Assembly: GCA_029979005.1 (NCBI GenBank)
Contig: JAPOIJ010000001.1
Span: forward strand, 39,034-103,033
DNA length: 64,000 nt
Direction: 5' to 3'
Source: Planctomycetota bacterium
Lineage (GTDB): Bacteria; Planctomycetota; Planctomycetia; Pirellulales; Pirellulaceae
Within the stretch, counting starts at the first letter, position 1; each line of letters opens with the position of its first letter. Positions 36,916-47,351 of this stretch are shown in pieces. Below the pieces are notes generated by a model that did no database searches, was not told the DNA's origin, and worked only from the letters and a program-made list of their open reading frames with translations. Position numbers and translations under genes: made by a program.

Positions 36916-37905
36916 CTATTTTCGTTGCGCAACTCGCTCGTTGACCGCGGGAATTTCGATTTGACTGCGAATTTCCAAAAATTGAGCCCGGTAATTCGGA
37001 AACGCTTTTGCGCCAGAAGCAAGCGTGTTTCGAGCGTCGCTATAGGACTGCATCCTCTTCTGGGCAGCTGCTAAAAGATAGACCATGGTTGGTGTGAAAT
37101 TTTCACTCGCTTGTCGCTCGAGAAGAAAGTTTTCAGCAGCAGAAGGTTGGTTCATTTCGATCAAACCTTCAGCTTTAGCGATCACTAGATTTTCCGGATA
37201 GTTCTCCACCGGATAATCCAGCAAAATACTATCAATCGTATTGTTGGCCAGCCGCCATTTTTTATCGAGCTGGTAAGCTTCTGCAATTTTTAGCCGAATT
37301 CCAGGAGGTGGTGGAGAGCACGCGGCAGCTCGCTGAAATAAATGCAGCGCGTCGGTGTAGTCTTGTTCTGCAATTGCGATTCGGCCTAAAAGTAAGAGTG
37401 CGGGTCCGCAGCGGTGTTCTGCTTCCAGTGCCATTTGAGCTTTGTTTTTAGCCGTGTGGATATCTCCGTTGTCGAGGTATAGGTTGCCCAACTCGACAAC
37501 TAGACGCGGATCGCCGTCAGATATTTTAACTGCCTCACTCATCTCCCTGATCGCTTCTTCTGTCTGGCCACTCTTTTTAAGTGTCTGAGCCAGGCGTTCA
37601 CGGGGCCAAGGGTCGAACGGGTTTTTTTTAATGGCCTCGCGTTGGTTGAGCTCGGCATTGCGAAGCTCGCCTGTTTGGCAAGCTAGATTGCCATTTCGAG
37701 TCAGCTGTCTCGCTTCCAGAGCGTTATCGTTGAGCGAAAGCTGTGTCGAGTGATTGGTTAATCCGGTCAGGGTAGAGCAGCCTGTCTGAAAAGAAAGGAT
37801 TCCGATCCCGAGACCAAGCGCGAGGATGCGCCAGCGTTTTGATATTCGTTGATCTGGAATCGTGTGCCGCAATGGAGGCTCTTTCAAGTACTTTTGTTTT
37901 CGCAA
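36916..37905 (-). CDS. TPR-repeat lipoprotein/exported protein
   Basis: Lipobox-like LSFQTGCSTL; successive TPR helices. Confidence 0.8.
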   Translation of the reverse strand: MRKQKYLKEPPLRHTIPDQRISKRWRILALGLGIGILSFQTGCSTLTGLTNHSTQLSLNDNALEARQLTRNGNLACQTGELRNAELNQREAIKKNPFDPWPRERLAQTLKKSGQTEEAIREMSEAVKISDGDPRLVVELGNLYLDNGDIHTAKNKAQMALEAEHRCGPALLLLGRIAIAEQDYTDALHLFQRAAACSPPPPGIRLKIAEAYQLDKKWRLANNTIDSILLDYPVENYPENLVIAKAEGLIEMNQPSAAENFLLERQASENFTPTMVYLLAAAQKRMQSYSDARNTLASGAKAFPNYRAQFLEIRSQIEIPAVNERVAQRK

Positions 37906-38158
37906 TTAATTAGTGTTGCCCGAGCGAGTGCGGACTCTACAAAAATTGCGGATTGTTTACCATATCGGAACATTCGGGCGGTTGTGATTATTCGATTCGA
38001 CGCGTAAAGTCAAACATGTGAAGGATTAGCCACGCCCTGCTATCACAGGGCTGCTAGCGGGGACAGGGGCTGGCTGTGTGTTGGGTTTCTATTGGGAAGC
38101 AATACAGGGTTTTCCGGCGTCAAATTTGTTTGCGATGGATTGGGAGAGTTTTAGATAG

Positions 38159-38596
38159 ATGACAGCAAAGTACGACAAACTGGGGCTTGAGTTTTTGTAC
38201 CCAGAGAATTGGAAGCTAATTGATGACGTTTCCGGATCACCGCAAGTAATAACCTTGGAGACGCCGGACGGTAGTACAACGTGGTCGGTTCATCTTTATC
38301 CTCGCGAAACCGACATAGATTCGGTGCTCAAGGAGGCGATCGACTCTTTGCAACAAACTTATGAAGACATTGAGATTTCACCTTGTGAGATCGCTGATGA
38401 CGACGCATCTGAGAGTGGTGTTGAAACTTTGTTTTACTGTCTCGACTTTTTAATTCGTGCTGAATTGAAAATTGTAAAAACAGAGGAGAGGTGTCTGATG
38501 TTTTGGACTCAAGCAGAGGATCGAGATTACGACAAACAGAAGTTGGTTTTTAAAGCGATCACCGTTAGTTTGTTGCAATCGCTCGAAGCTGCTTAG
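38159..38596 (+). CDS. Hypothetical protein (DUF1795/PsbP-like fold guess)
   Basis: KLGLEFLYPENWKLIDD...SPQVITLETPDGSTTWSVHLYP. Confidence 0.6.
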   Translation: MTAKYDKLGLEFLYPENWKLIDDVSGSPQVITLETPDGSTTWSVHLYPRETDIDSVLKEAIDSLQQTYEDIEISPCEIADDDASESGVETLFYCLDFLIRAELKIVKTEERCLMFWTQAEDRDYDKQKLVFKAITVSLLQSLEAA

Positions 38597-39111
38597 CCCT
38601 AACGCCAGTCGGTTGCGTCGAGGAGCTGTTTCCTGACAGATGACATTGGTTTGGGATTGTGTAAGAGTTACATGCGCAGTGAAATTTTTTTAACGCGAAG
38701 TCGCGTTGTGATTGGGATTTGCTTGGGCGGTTTTCGGATTTAGCGATTGTTTCTGATTGGCATGGCAATTGCGAATTAAGATTATGGGTTCCGTTGCTGC
38801 CTGCGATTAACATCGGATTGGCCAGTCAGTTGGCAACCAATCCCGAACTTTCAATTCAGATAAGGCGAACTCACTCGAAATCGATGGCGTAGATGAAAAG
38901 GTCTCAATGACCTGACGCTTTGGATCTAAGGCAACCCCATTTAGAACGATGGACTTTTGGGCTGACTCAATACGCAGCAACCGCCAATTTTTCCTAGCGT
39001 AATTGCGTTCCATTTGAAAAAATGGGAAGGCATTTTTTGTTGATCCAGAATGGTTGATCCGACGGTTAGCCAATTGGGTATGCGGTATTTGAGACCATTC
39101 GTTTATTGAAT

Positions 39112-40683
39112 CTAATCTACCTGGGCGACAAGTACCGAATCGTGTACGCCGGGTAGGAGATCTGTATCCGTGACAACGACGAAATGATCTCCCGATTTTA
39201 AGTCTTCATTGGACGCTGCCCATTGATTGACAAAACTGAGGAGTTCGTCTTGTTGAAGTGGCGATGAGCTGAGTACCGGCGTAACGCCCCAAAAAAGAGA
39301 CATCCTCCGGTAGCAATTGGGGTGGTCGGTGATGCAAATCGTGGGAATTAGATCGCGCTGTTTAGATTTTAGGAGTGCGATTTCTGAGTTGCGGCTCGCA
39401 ATCACAACGATTTTCGCATGAATTCTTTTGGCAACGTGAGCCGCGCCGAAAATGACCGCATCGGAAACGTCCCAGGCCGACGCATAGTCCTCGCTCCTCA
39501 TACGGGCCCGTTGCTGAGATAGCGATTTTTCAGTTTCGGTCATGATCTTATTCATCATTTGAACCGATTCTACCGGGTATTCTCCAATGGCTGTTTCGCC
39601 GGAAAGCATGCAGGCATCTGCGCCGTCGTGAATGGCATTGGCGACATCGGTTACTTCGGCCCGCGTTGGCTGTTTCGAGGCGTGCATACTTTCGAGCATT
39701 TGGGTGGCGACAATCACCGGTTTGCGAAAGCGGAGGCAAGTTTTGATGATTCGTTTTTGCGCAGCTGGAGTTTTTTCAATATCAATTTCAACCCCCAGAT
39801 CACCTCTTGCGACCATGACACCGTCGGTCGCTTCGACAATCGCATCGAGCGCGTCGAGTGCTTCTCTTTTTTCTATTTTTGCGATCACCATCGCCTCGCT
39901 ATTCTCTGACGCTAAGAGGCTTTGGAGTTCCTTGATTTCTTCGGCGTTGCGGACAAAGCTGAGGCTCACAAATTCAACGCCCTGCCCTGCCGCCCATTTT
40001 GCGTTGTCTCGATCAACGGGACCAAGCGCGGGTACGCTTAAATTAGTGCCGGGAAGGTTCACCCCTTGCCTCGAGCGAATCGCCCCGCCATCGTTGACCC
40101 GGCACACCAAATGGTCTTTTTCTTTGGTAATCACTGACAATCGAGCTAGGCCATCTGCCAACACGATGGCGTCGCCAATTTCGACCTCGTCAATAAGCGG
40201 TTCGTAGATACAGGTAAGCTCGTCATCCGATTTGGATTCTGTCCCGCGGACGAACTTGATCTCATCCCCGTTGTTGAGCACCAATGGATTTTGAGTTAAT
40301 TGCCCCAGACGAATTTTCGGGCCAGCCAGATCAACGAGGATTCCTGCGGGAAGTCCTGTCGTTTCCGAGGCGGATCTAATGTTCGTAACGGCCAGTTCAT
40401 GGGATTCTCGAGAGCCGTGAGCCATGTTAATTCGAAAGACGTCGACGCCTGCACGGAGGAGTTTGTTTAAAATATCCGGTGAAATAGATGCTGGACCTAC
40501 CGTTGCGACCGTTTTTGTCCGTGCGTTACTCAGAGATTGGACGCTCAATTTGCATTCCTTAAATGGCTTCAGCTGACAATTCTTAGGGCCAAATCCAAAT
40601 GTGGCCATCCTCGATTGTTCTCTTAATACTTCAATTCGCTCGAATTGTAAGACAACTTTGAGATTGGCTCTATCCTCGAACAA
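39112..40683 (-). CDS. pyk: Pyruvate kinase
   Basis: RTKTVATVGPASISPDILNKLLRAGVDVFRINMAHGSRESH; MVARGDLGVEI; KPVIVATQMLESM; true start may be an internal codon near 40549. Confidence 0.93.
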   Translation of the reverse strand: MFEDRANLKVVLQFERIEVLREQSRMATFGFGPKNCQLKPFKECKLSVQSLSNARTKTVATVGPASISPDILNKLLRAGVDVFRINMAHGSRESHELAVTNIRSASETTGLPAGILVDLAGPKIRLGQLTQNPLVLNNGDEIKFVRGTESKSDDELTCIYEPLIDEVEIGDAIVLADGLARLSVITKEKDHLVCRVNDGGAIRSRQGVNLPGTNLSVPALGPVDRDNAKWAAGQGVEFVSLSFVRNAEEIKELQSLLASENSEAMVIAKIEKREALDALDAIVEATDGVMVARGDLGVEIDIEKTPAAQKRIIKTCLRFRKPVIVATQMLESMHASKQPTRAEVTDVANAIHDGADACMLSGETAIGEYPVESVQMMNKIMTETEKSLSQQRARMRSEDYASAWDVSDAVIFGAAHVAKRIHAKIVVIASRNSEIALLKSKQRDLIPTICITDHPNCYRRMSLFWGVTPVLSSSPLQQDELLSFVNQWAASNEDLKSGDHFVVVTDTDLLPGVHDSVLVAQVD

Positions 40684-40906
40684 TCGAGATTATAAAACCT
40701 GTTTTCGTGGCAAAACGTTAGTTCGCTTTAAGGGGAGTATTCTTCCCTTTGGTCATTTTTTAGGTGGAGATTTACTGGTTGTTCCCTTTTGTTAAAATTT
40801 AGAGATTAGGAGGTTTAGTCCTTGAAAACTAAATCTGACGGGATTAAACTGAGCCCCAACAACTGTGAATTTATGCAATTTTAAGATTTTTTATCCGGAT
40901 TTTTCG

Positions 40907-41659
40907 ATGAACAACAGATTATTTGTGGCTGCCGCCGTGATTGCATTTGGTGCCCTGTCTGGCTTGGTTAAGGCGGACGTTTACTTTTCGGAGGGCTTTG
41001 ATTATTCGGATGGTTCTTTGACCACGGTATCCTCGGACTGGACGAGACACAGTGGAACTGAAGGACAGATTCAGGTATCGGGTGGAAAGGTACTTCTGAC
41101 CGATTCACAGAGTGAAGATGTAAATCGTCTGCTTGGAACCACGATCACTACAGGAACCGTGTTTGCTGGATTCGACTTTTCGGTCTCAGCCAATAACCCC
41201 GGAGGTACCGACTTTGAGTATTTCGCGCACTTCGGAAATGGAACTTCGGACTTTACGGCGAGAATGGACGTTAACACCGCAGACGCGAATGGATTTTTAG
41301 TTGGGATCAGTCACACAAGTACCGCCCAGGCAAGTTGGGGGTCAACGCTAAGCTACGACACGGTATATCGTGCGATTATTGGTTACGATAGAGATTCAGG
41401 GCTTGCTAATTTGTGGATTGATGCGTCCCAAGATACAGACACTTCGATCGTTACAACGACTAACGATACGAACAATGTTGAGGGCTTTTACCTCCGAGAA
41501 TCAAACTCCTCGGTAAACGAGACCATTGTGGTCGATGATTTGGTAGTTGGGTCGACATTCGCCGATGTAGTTACTTTTAATGCAGTTCCTGAGCCTAGCG
41601 GTTTGTTGGTTCTAGGGCTTTTCGGCTTTGCAGGCTTGGCTCGACGACGAAGGAGCTAG
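40907..41659 (+). CDS. PEP-CTERM sorting-signal protein
   Basis: Signal peptide and C-terminal VPEPSGLLVLGLFGFAGLARRRRS. Confidence 0.85.
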   Translation: MNNRLFVAAAVIAFGALSGLVKADVYFSEGFDYSDGSLTTVSSDWTRHSGTEGQIQVSGGKVLLTDSQSEDVNRLLGTTITTGTVFAGFDFSVSANNPGGTDFEYFAHFGNGTSDFTARMDVNTADANGFLVGISHTSTAQASWGSTLSYDTVYRAIIGYDRDSGLANLWIDASQDTDTSIVTTTNDTNNVEGFYLRESNSSVNETIVVDDLVVGSTFADVVTFNAVPEPSGLLVLGLFGFAGLARRRRS

Positions 41660-41686
41660 ATCAGTTCATAAGAATAAGTACACAAG

Positions 41687-41717
41687 GCGGCTAATCTTTG
41701 GATGGCCGCTTTTTTTA
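41687..41717 (+). terminator. Probable rho-independent terminator
   Basis: GCGGC ... GCCGC stem followed by TTTTTTTT. Confidence 0.65.
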
Positions 41718-41740
41718 TGCGCATACACTTTGACTGGTAA

Positions 41741-42379
41741 ATGGGATTTAGATTGGTAAACGACTATCTGATTCTAATCGACGGGTACAATCTGATTTTT
41801 CAGTGCGGCCTGGAAGGCAAGTCACGCACACCCGCATCGTTGCAGCGTGGAAGGAATCGATTGGTGGGGGAATTGGAGGTCGGTTTGCCCGAATCGATCA
41901 AGCAACGGACTGCCCTCGTTTTTGATGCAACACGTTTACCCTCTGGGGAGTCGCGGTCGACAACCCAAACCGAGAGCGGATTGACCGTCATCTATGCGCT
42001 CGGCTACGAAGATGCCGACACGCTGATTGAAATATTGATTCAAAAGAATTCCACCCCCAAGAAGTTGACAGTTGTTTCCAGTGACCATCGGCTTCATAAG
42101 GCAGCTCTTCGACGAAAATCAACTCCAGTTGATAGCGACCAATGGTTCGATCAAATAACCGGTGAGTCGACGAAGCAAGTGGCGAACGAACCAAGTGAAG
42201 AAAAGAAGCAGCAGATTGAGCAGCTAGATGAAATTGACTGGCTGGCAGAGTTTGGATTGGCGCAAGGCGTTTCAGATGAAATTGAGAATTCTGATGAAGG
42301 GTTGAGGTCGGATGAGGGGGCTAATTATGATCCTTTTCCCCCCGGTTACGCGGATGATTTACTGGATGGGCATGATTGA
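41741..42379 (+). CDS. NYN-domain (YacP/Rae1-like) predicted ribonuclease
   Basis: YLILIDGYNLIFQCG; ALVFDATRLPSG; VIYALGYEDADTLIEILIQKNSTPKKLTVVSSDHRLHKAA. Confidence 0.82.
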   Translation: MGFRLVNDYLILIDGYNLIFQCGLEGKSRTPASLQRGRNRLVGELEVGLPESIKQRTALVFDATRLPSGESRSTTQTESGLTVIYALGYEDADTLIEILIQKNSTPKKLTVVSSDHRLHKAALRRKSTPVDSDQWFDQITGESTKQVANEPSEEKKQQIEQLDEIDWLAEFGLAQGVSDEIENSDEGLRSDEGANYDPFPPGYADDLLDGHD

Positions 42380-43047
42380 TTTGTAGCAGTCGGCTTCGTT
42401 GTGATAGTTTCGGTGGTTTGGGTCTGCCAGATGCCTGCTTTAAAAGTTTGGGGGAATTAATGGCTGATTTTGATATTGCGTACGGCGAAACTGAGTTGCG
42501 CGAGGGTGGATACGTTAACGACCCGGTTGACCGCGGTGGTGAAACCCATCGTGGTGTATCGCGAAAGTTCAATCCCGATTGGGACGGATGGGCGTTGGTT
42601 GACCGACTTAAACGTGAGAATCCTCGAGATTTCAAGGCGGTGATCAATGAAAATGTAGAGCTCAGTTCGTTGGCAAAGGAACTGTTTCGCGTAAGGTATT
42701 GGATGCCCATTCGTGGGGATGAGATTCCTGATCAGCACATCGCAAACAAGGTGTTTGATACGGGGGTGAATCAGGGAGTTGGTCGATCCGTACGCTATCT
42801 TCAGGTTGGGTTAAATCGTCTCAATCGGAATGAGAAAGACTATGCTGATATTCAAGTCGACGGGAAATTTGGCGATCGAACCTTAGCGACTCTTGGGGCG
42901 TTTCTTGAATTGGAGAAAGGACGCCCCGACTACTTGTTGAAAATTCTCAATTTAATGCAGGCTGCTCATTATCTTGATGTGATGAATCGAGATTCGACCC
43001 AGGAGCGGTTTGCCCGGGGGTGGCTAAATCGCGTCGACTTATGTTGA
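42376..43047 (+). CDS. Glycoside hydrolase family 108-like muramidase (phage endolysin-like)
   Basis: ETELREGGYVNDPVDRGGETHRGVSRKFNPD; C-terminal peptidoglycan-binding-like VDGKFGDRTLATLGAFLE; likely start 42460 (MADFDIAYG). Confidence 0.82.
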   Translation: MICSSRLRCDSFGGLGLPDACFKSLGELMADFDIAYGETELREGGYVNDPVDRGGETHRGVSRKFNPDWDGWALVDRLKRENPRDFKAVINENVELSSLAKELFRVRYWMPIRGDEIPDQHIANKVFDTGVNQGVGRSVRYLQVGLNRLNRNEKDYADIQVDGKFGDRTLATLGAFLELEKGRPDYLLKILNLMQAAHYLDVMNRDSTQERFARGWLNRVDLC

Positions 43048-43157
43048 TCGCGAGGAACTAAATTATAGCAACGATCGAAAACGCCCGTTGAGGTTGGTTC
43101 TCATTGCCAGTCGGCGAAACGTTGGTCATGGTTCCGCCGACCGTCGAGAGTGACCGC

Positions 43158-44459
43158 CTAACGACTGAGGGTGATCGCTTTGTCTGAGATATCTTTTCGA
43201 CACCAGGCTCCATCCCAACGAATGCACTTGATTGCCTTGTAAGCTTGGAGTTTTGCGGTGGCGACGGAGTCTCCAAGGGCGGTGACGCCGAGGACTCTTC
43301 CACCGTTGGTGACTACGTTTTGTTCGTCGTCCAAGCGGGTGCCGGCATGGAAGACTTTGACATCTTCGATTGCAGCGGCTTCTTCGAGTCCCCGGATGAT
43401 TTTCCCTTTTTCATATTTTCCGGGATAGCCATCGGAAGCCATGACCACGCAGACGCTGGGGCGTTCATCCCATTGGAGCGGCCCAATTTCACTAAGTCTG
43501 CGATCGACGGTTGCCTCGAGTAGGTCCAGGAAGTCAGTTTTAAGTCGCATTAAGAGTGGCTGGCACTCGGGGTCACCAAATCGGACGTTGTATTCGAGAA
43601 CTTTCGGCCCTTGGGGCGTCATCATCATGCCGGCATACAAAATGCCTCGGAATGGGTTTCGTTTTCGTTTCATGACGTGTACGGTTTGAACCAATACGTT
43701 CGACTCGACCCAGCGAAGCGTTTTGTCGTCAATCGAGGGAGTCGGGCAGTAGGCGCCCATACCTCCTGTGTTGGGGCCGGTGTCTCCGTCGTGAGCACGT
43801 TTGTGGTCTTCGGCGGGCGGGAGTGTGAGGATCGTTTGTCCGTCAGTAATGGCGAGGATACTGGCTTCTATTCCTTGAAGCCGGTCTTCGATAATCATTT
43901 TATTACCGGCGTCCCCAAATTGTTTTTGCCGTGCGATGATGTCGATCGCTTCGAGTGCTTCTTCCCGAGTGCTGCAAACGATGGCACCTTTACCAGCGGC
44001 CAATCCGTCGGCCTTGATGACGACGGGGCAGTCATCAGGTGTTTCGCTGTAGCGTTCATTGATGAATCGTTCGGCCGGTTCGGCACTGTGAAATTCCTGA
44101 AAATCGGCGGTTGGTACGTCAGCCGCTCGGAGAACGTTTTTGCAGAATACTTTACTGCCTTCGAGTTGGGCGGCGGCACGCGAGGGGCCAAAGACTTTTA
44201 GACCGGCATCCTCAAACGCGTCGACGATTCCATTGCAGAGAGGAATTTCGGGTCCGACGACGGTCAGTCCAATTTCGTTTTGTTTGGCAAAAGCGACCAG
44301 CTCGGTGATGTTGTCGGCCGCAATTTCGATGTTTTCCACATCTTTTGCAGTACCGGCATTACCAGGGGCAACGAAAACACGATCTGCCCGAGGGCTTTGT
44401 GATATTTTCCACGCGATGGCGTGTTCACGCCCTCCGTTACCAACAACGAGAACTTTCAT
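43158..44459 (-). CDS. purD: Phosphoribosylamine--glycine ligase
   Basis: MKVLVVGNGGREHAIAWKISQSP; VIKADGLAAGKGAIVC; GPNTGGMGAYCPTP; LEYNVRFGDPECQPLLMRL. Confidence 0.96.
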   Translation of the reverse strand: MKVLVVGNGGREHAIAWKISQSPRADRVFVAPGNAGTAKDVENIEIAADNITELVAFAKQNEIGLTVVGPEIPLCNGIVDAFEDAGLKVFGPSRAAAQLEGSKVFCKNVLRAADVPTADFQEFHSAEPAERFINERYSETPDDCPVVIKADGLAAGKGAIVCSTREEALEAIDIIARQKQFGDAGNKMIIEDRLQGIEASILAITDGQTILTLPPAEDHKRAHDGDTGPNTGGMGAYCPTPSIDDKTLRWVESNVLVQTVHVMKRKRNPFRGILYAGMMMTPQGPKVLEYNVRFGDPECQPLLMRLKTDFLDLLEATVDRRLSEIGPLQWDERPSVCVVMASDGYPGKYEKGKIIRGLEEAAAIEDVKVFHAGTRLDDEQNVVTNGGRVLGVTALGDSVATAKLQAYKAIKCIRWDGAWCRKDISDKAITLSR

Positions 44460-44668
44460 GATGTAGCGATTTTCTTGAAATGGTGGACTTCAAACAGGCG
44501 TCATTTAACTGGAGAACGATTTTAAGGGATTGAAAGCTGAATGACAGGGGCAACAATGGACTTCCGGCCGAGTTCATGAAATCAATGGGCAAATTTGTTA
44601 CAATAGGGCCGGTACTCAAAGCGTCTTAATGTTATATGAAAGTCCTAATCCACATTCAGGAATCGATA

Positions 44669-45472
44669 ATGAAGCGAGTTTTCTGCTGCACACTGTTTTT
44701 TGTTTTTTGCGTTTCGATGAGTTCTGTGGCATTGGCACAGGACGGTTGGGGGAATCTAACCGGTCAGATTGTAATTTCAGGGGAAGTGCCCGAAAACCAG
44801 CCGGAAGATGTCAAGGATAATCCTGATAAAGCGGTTTGCCTGGTAGACGGAAAGATTCCGCTAGATGATGGGGTTGTGGTCAACGACAAAAATCAACTGC
44901 GTGACGTCTATGTGATGATGTACACAGGTCGGGGAGCAGATACTCCTGACACTTATCACCCGTCTTATGACGCACAAAAAGAAGTCAAATTGACTTTGGA
45001 TAACGTCAAGTGCCGGTTTGTTCCTAAGGCTAGTTTCGCTAGACCAGGGCAAACTTTAATTCTCAAGAACAGTGATAACGTTGGGCATAACTGTCGTATT
45101 GCTACGATGGAGCATGAGCATAATGTCAACATTGTAAAGAACGCGGCGTCTGAAATTGTTCTCGGCGAAGAGAGCGATAAAATCCCCGGTGAAGTTAAAT
45201 GTGACATCCATCAGTGGATGGATGCGATCATTCTCATTCGTGACAACCCGTACGTCTCTATTTCTGACAAAGACGGAAAGTTTAAGATTGAGAACATTCC
45301 TGCAGGCGACTGGAAGTTTCAGTTTTGGCATAAAAAGGGAGGCTACCTGAAGACCATTGAGGTAAAAGGTTACGAACCGGATCGGCGCGGTACAATCGAA
45401 GCGACGATTAAAGCGGGTGAAACCCTTGATCTCGGTACACTTTCGTTGCCAGGCGAAGCGTTGACGAAGTAG
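44669..45472 (+). CDS. Exported cupredoxin-like protein with carboxypeptidase-regulatory-like domain
   Basis: Signal peptide; LILKNSDNVGHNCRIA, VKCDIHQWMDAIILI (C..H..M copper-ligand-like), VSISDKDGKFKIENIPAGDWKFQFWH. Confidence 0.7.
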   Translation: MKRVFCCTLFFVFCVSMSSVALAQDGWGNLTGQIVISGEVPENQPEDVKDNPDKAVCLVDGKIPLDDGVVVNDKNQLRDVYVMMYTGRGADTPDTYHPSYDAQKEVKLTLDNVKCRFVPKASFARPGQTLILKNSDNVGHNCRIATMEHEHNVNIVKNAASEIVLGEESDKIPGEVKCDIHQWMDAIILIRDNPYVSISDKDGKFKIENIPAGDWKFQFWHKKGGYLKTIEVKGYEPDRRGTIEATIKAGETLDLGTLSLPGEALTK

Positions 45473-45586
45473 TCACAATGGTCAAATCAGCCGGTTTACT
45501 AGAAACCTTTTGAGTGACGGCTTTGGGGTCGTTGAATTCATGGGGCAGTTGCCGGATCGGATTTGAGTTTGAATCGAGTTGAACCC

Positions 45587-45624
45587 ACACCCTTTTGTCT
45601 CAATTCGGCAAAGGGGTGTTTTTT
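45587..45624 (+). terminator. Rho-independent terminator
   Basis: ACACCCTTTTG / CAAAGGGGTGT stem (one G-T) then T-run. Confidence 0.82.
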
Positions 45625-45711
45625 GTTTTTTGTTACGGTGTCAATCTATCACGCCCTCCAGTTCAGGCTGGTTTTGCGAAACGGTCAATTTTTTAAGGGA
45701 ATGGACATTTG

Positions 45712-45867
45712 ATGATGCTCCGCAATTCATGGTATCTGATCGTGCTGATCGTTTTAATGAGTAGTTTTGTTGGTTGTTATCAGCGTACGGTGGCACCTGC
45801 GTTGACTTTTGATCAAAAAAACGCCGAAACTCTCGATAGCGAAATTAAAAGAATGGAGTGGGACTAG
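45712..45867 (+). CDS. Small putative lipoprotein (51 aa), not in the ORF track
   Basis: Manual translation MMLRNSWYLIVLIVLMSSFVGCYQRTVAPALTFDQKNAETLDSEIKRMEWD; lipobox-like FVGC. Confidence 0.5.
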   Translation: MMLRNSWYLIVLIVLMSSFVGCYQRTVAPALTFDQKNAETLDSEIKRMEWD

Positions 45868-46067
45868 GCGCTCGATCCCTGTTTTGAGCGAATCGAGCGG
45901 CTAAGGTTAAAGAAATAGGCTGAGAACGGGTTTTATAGTGGTTCTGTGACAATTTGTCCGGTCGACAAATTTCTAAAATCAGACAAAATACAGTAGTGTT
46001 CGACCGTTAATTTCGCGGAACCTTTCTCTTAAAACTACCAGGCCAATCTCAAAGGATTGGGGATTTT

Positions 46068-47351
46068 GTGTTTCGACTGTTTTTCCATCTTGTAATCATA
46101 AGTACCGCATTGCTGGGAATGTCCGGGTGTGAGAAATCCGAACCACCGGTCTTTCGGTTTAATTCGGTGGAGTGGGTGAAACAGGAAAAAACTCATCTTG
46201 CCGAAGGCGAGCACTTCCCTGAGGAGTACAAAACCGAAATTGGCACCATCATGACGGCTTTGTTTGGAACGCCGGATGATCCGAAGTTTCCTTTCTTTCT
46301 TGGTGATGAAGATCCTGCACACGATATTATCTCAATTGAGAATCTCAAAATGGCGGCGGGGCCAACACGAGTCGATAAGCGAGAGTCGGCGTCGGGGCTG
46401 TATCGTGAGCACTGTGCTCACTGCCACGGGATTACAGGAAACGGCGCCGGTGACACTGCGGCTTCGCTTGAGCCTTATCCACGCGATTTTCGGTTGGGAA
46501 AATTTAAATTCAAGTCGACGCCTCTTCGCTCACCTCCTACCGATCACGACCTAACGGAGATTTTAGTAAACGGAATCCCCGGATCCGCTATGCCTTCCTT
46601 CAGGACTTTGCCGAAAGATCAAATTCAGGCGTTAGTTGAGTATGTCAAGTATCTGACTATGCGAGGGCAGTTTGAGCGTTTCCTTTTAGGCGAGTTGGCT
46701 GCCTTGGATGGGGAGCCGTTGATTGACCTCTCTTTGGTAGATAAGCCCGAAGGTGAGGAGCCTTCGGACGACGATATCGAAGAGTTTGAAGATCAAATGT
46801 ATACGGTGATCGGGGAAGGCCTGCAGGAGCGAATCATTGACCGCTGGCTGAGAACCGAGCGAAAGGTTACCAAGATTGATCCAGCGCCTCCTGAGTTTGA
46901 TATCAATCACGAAGGGCACAAAGATTTTGTCCAGCAAGGGAGAGAGCTCTTTTTTGCCAAAGGGAATTGTATGCAGTGCCATGGAGACACTGGGATTGGC
47001 GACGGCCAGTTGAACAATTTTGATGACTGGACGAACGATTGGATTAAATCGGCCGAGGTCGATCCGCAAAATCCGGAAAGTTATGCAGATTTTACAGAAG
47101 TCGGTGCGCTCCCGCCTCGTCCGGTGAAGCCAAGAAACTTGACGCGTCATTATTATCGCGGTGGCGATCACCCGAATGACTTGTATTTGCGATTGCGTAA
47201 CGGCATTGAAGGAACTCCGATGCCGGCATCGACGGCAATGACATCTGATGAGATTTGGGCGGTGGTCGCATATGTGCGTGCGATGCCCTATCAGGACGCC
47301 AACAAGAATGGTTCGTCAAAACCTGTCAATGAAAAGCAGGTGATGAGATAA
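46068..47351 (+). CDS. Di-heme cytochrome c lipoprotein/membrane protein of the oxidase cluster
   Basis: HCAHCHGITGNGAGD and NCMQCHGDTGIGDGQ CXXCH motifs; GTG start; lipobox-like GMSGC. Confidence 0.88.
   Translation: MFRLFFHLVIISTALLGMSGCEKSEPPVFRFNSVEWVKQEKTHLAEGEHFPEEYKTEIGTIMTALFGTPDDPKFPFFLGDEDPAHDIISIENLKMAAGPTRVDKRESASGLYREHCAHCHGITGNGAGDTAASLEPYPRDFRLGKFKFKSTPLRSPPTDHDLTEILVNGIPGSAMPSFRTLPKDQIQALVEYVKYLTMRGQFERFLLGELAALDGEPLIDLSLVDKPEGEEPSDDDIEEFEDQMYTVIGEGLQERIIDRWLRTERKVTKIDPAPPEFDINHEGHKDFVQQGRELFFAKGNCMQCHGDTGIGDGQLNNFDDWTNDWIKSAEVDPQNPESYADFTEVGALPPRPVKPRNLTRHYYRGGDHPNDLYLRLRNGIEGTPMPASTAMTSDEIWAVVAYVRAMPYQDANKNGSSKPVNEKQVMR

Noticed and set aside
38049-38068. Small inverted repeat CCCTG...CAGGG before the 38159 gene
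   Set aside because: Short stem without T-run or partner motif; likely chance.
38807-39073. 88-aa minus-strand ORF between the hypothetical gene and pyk
   Set aside because: No recognisable family; could be real but unsupported by sequence alone.
43611-44201. 196-aa plus-strand ORF
   Set aside because: Antisense to purD, which is certain.
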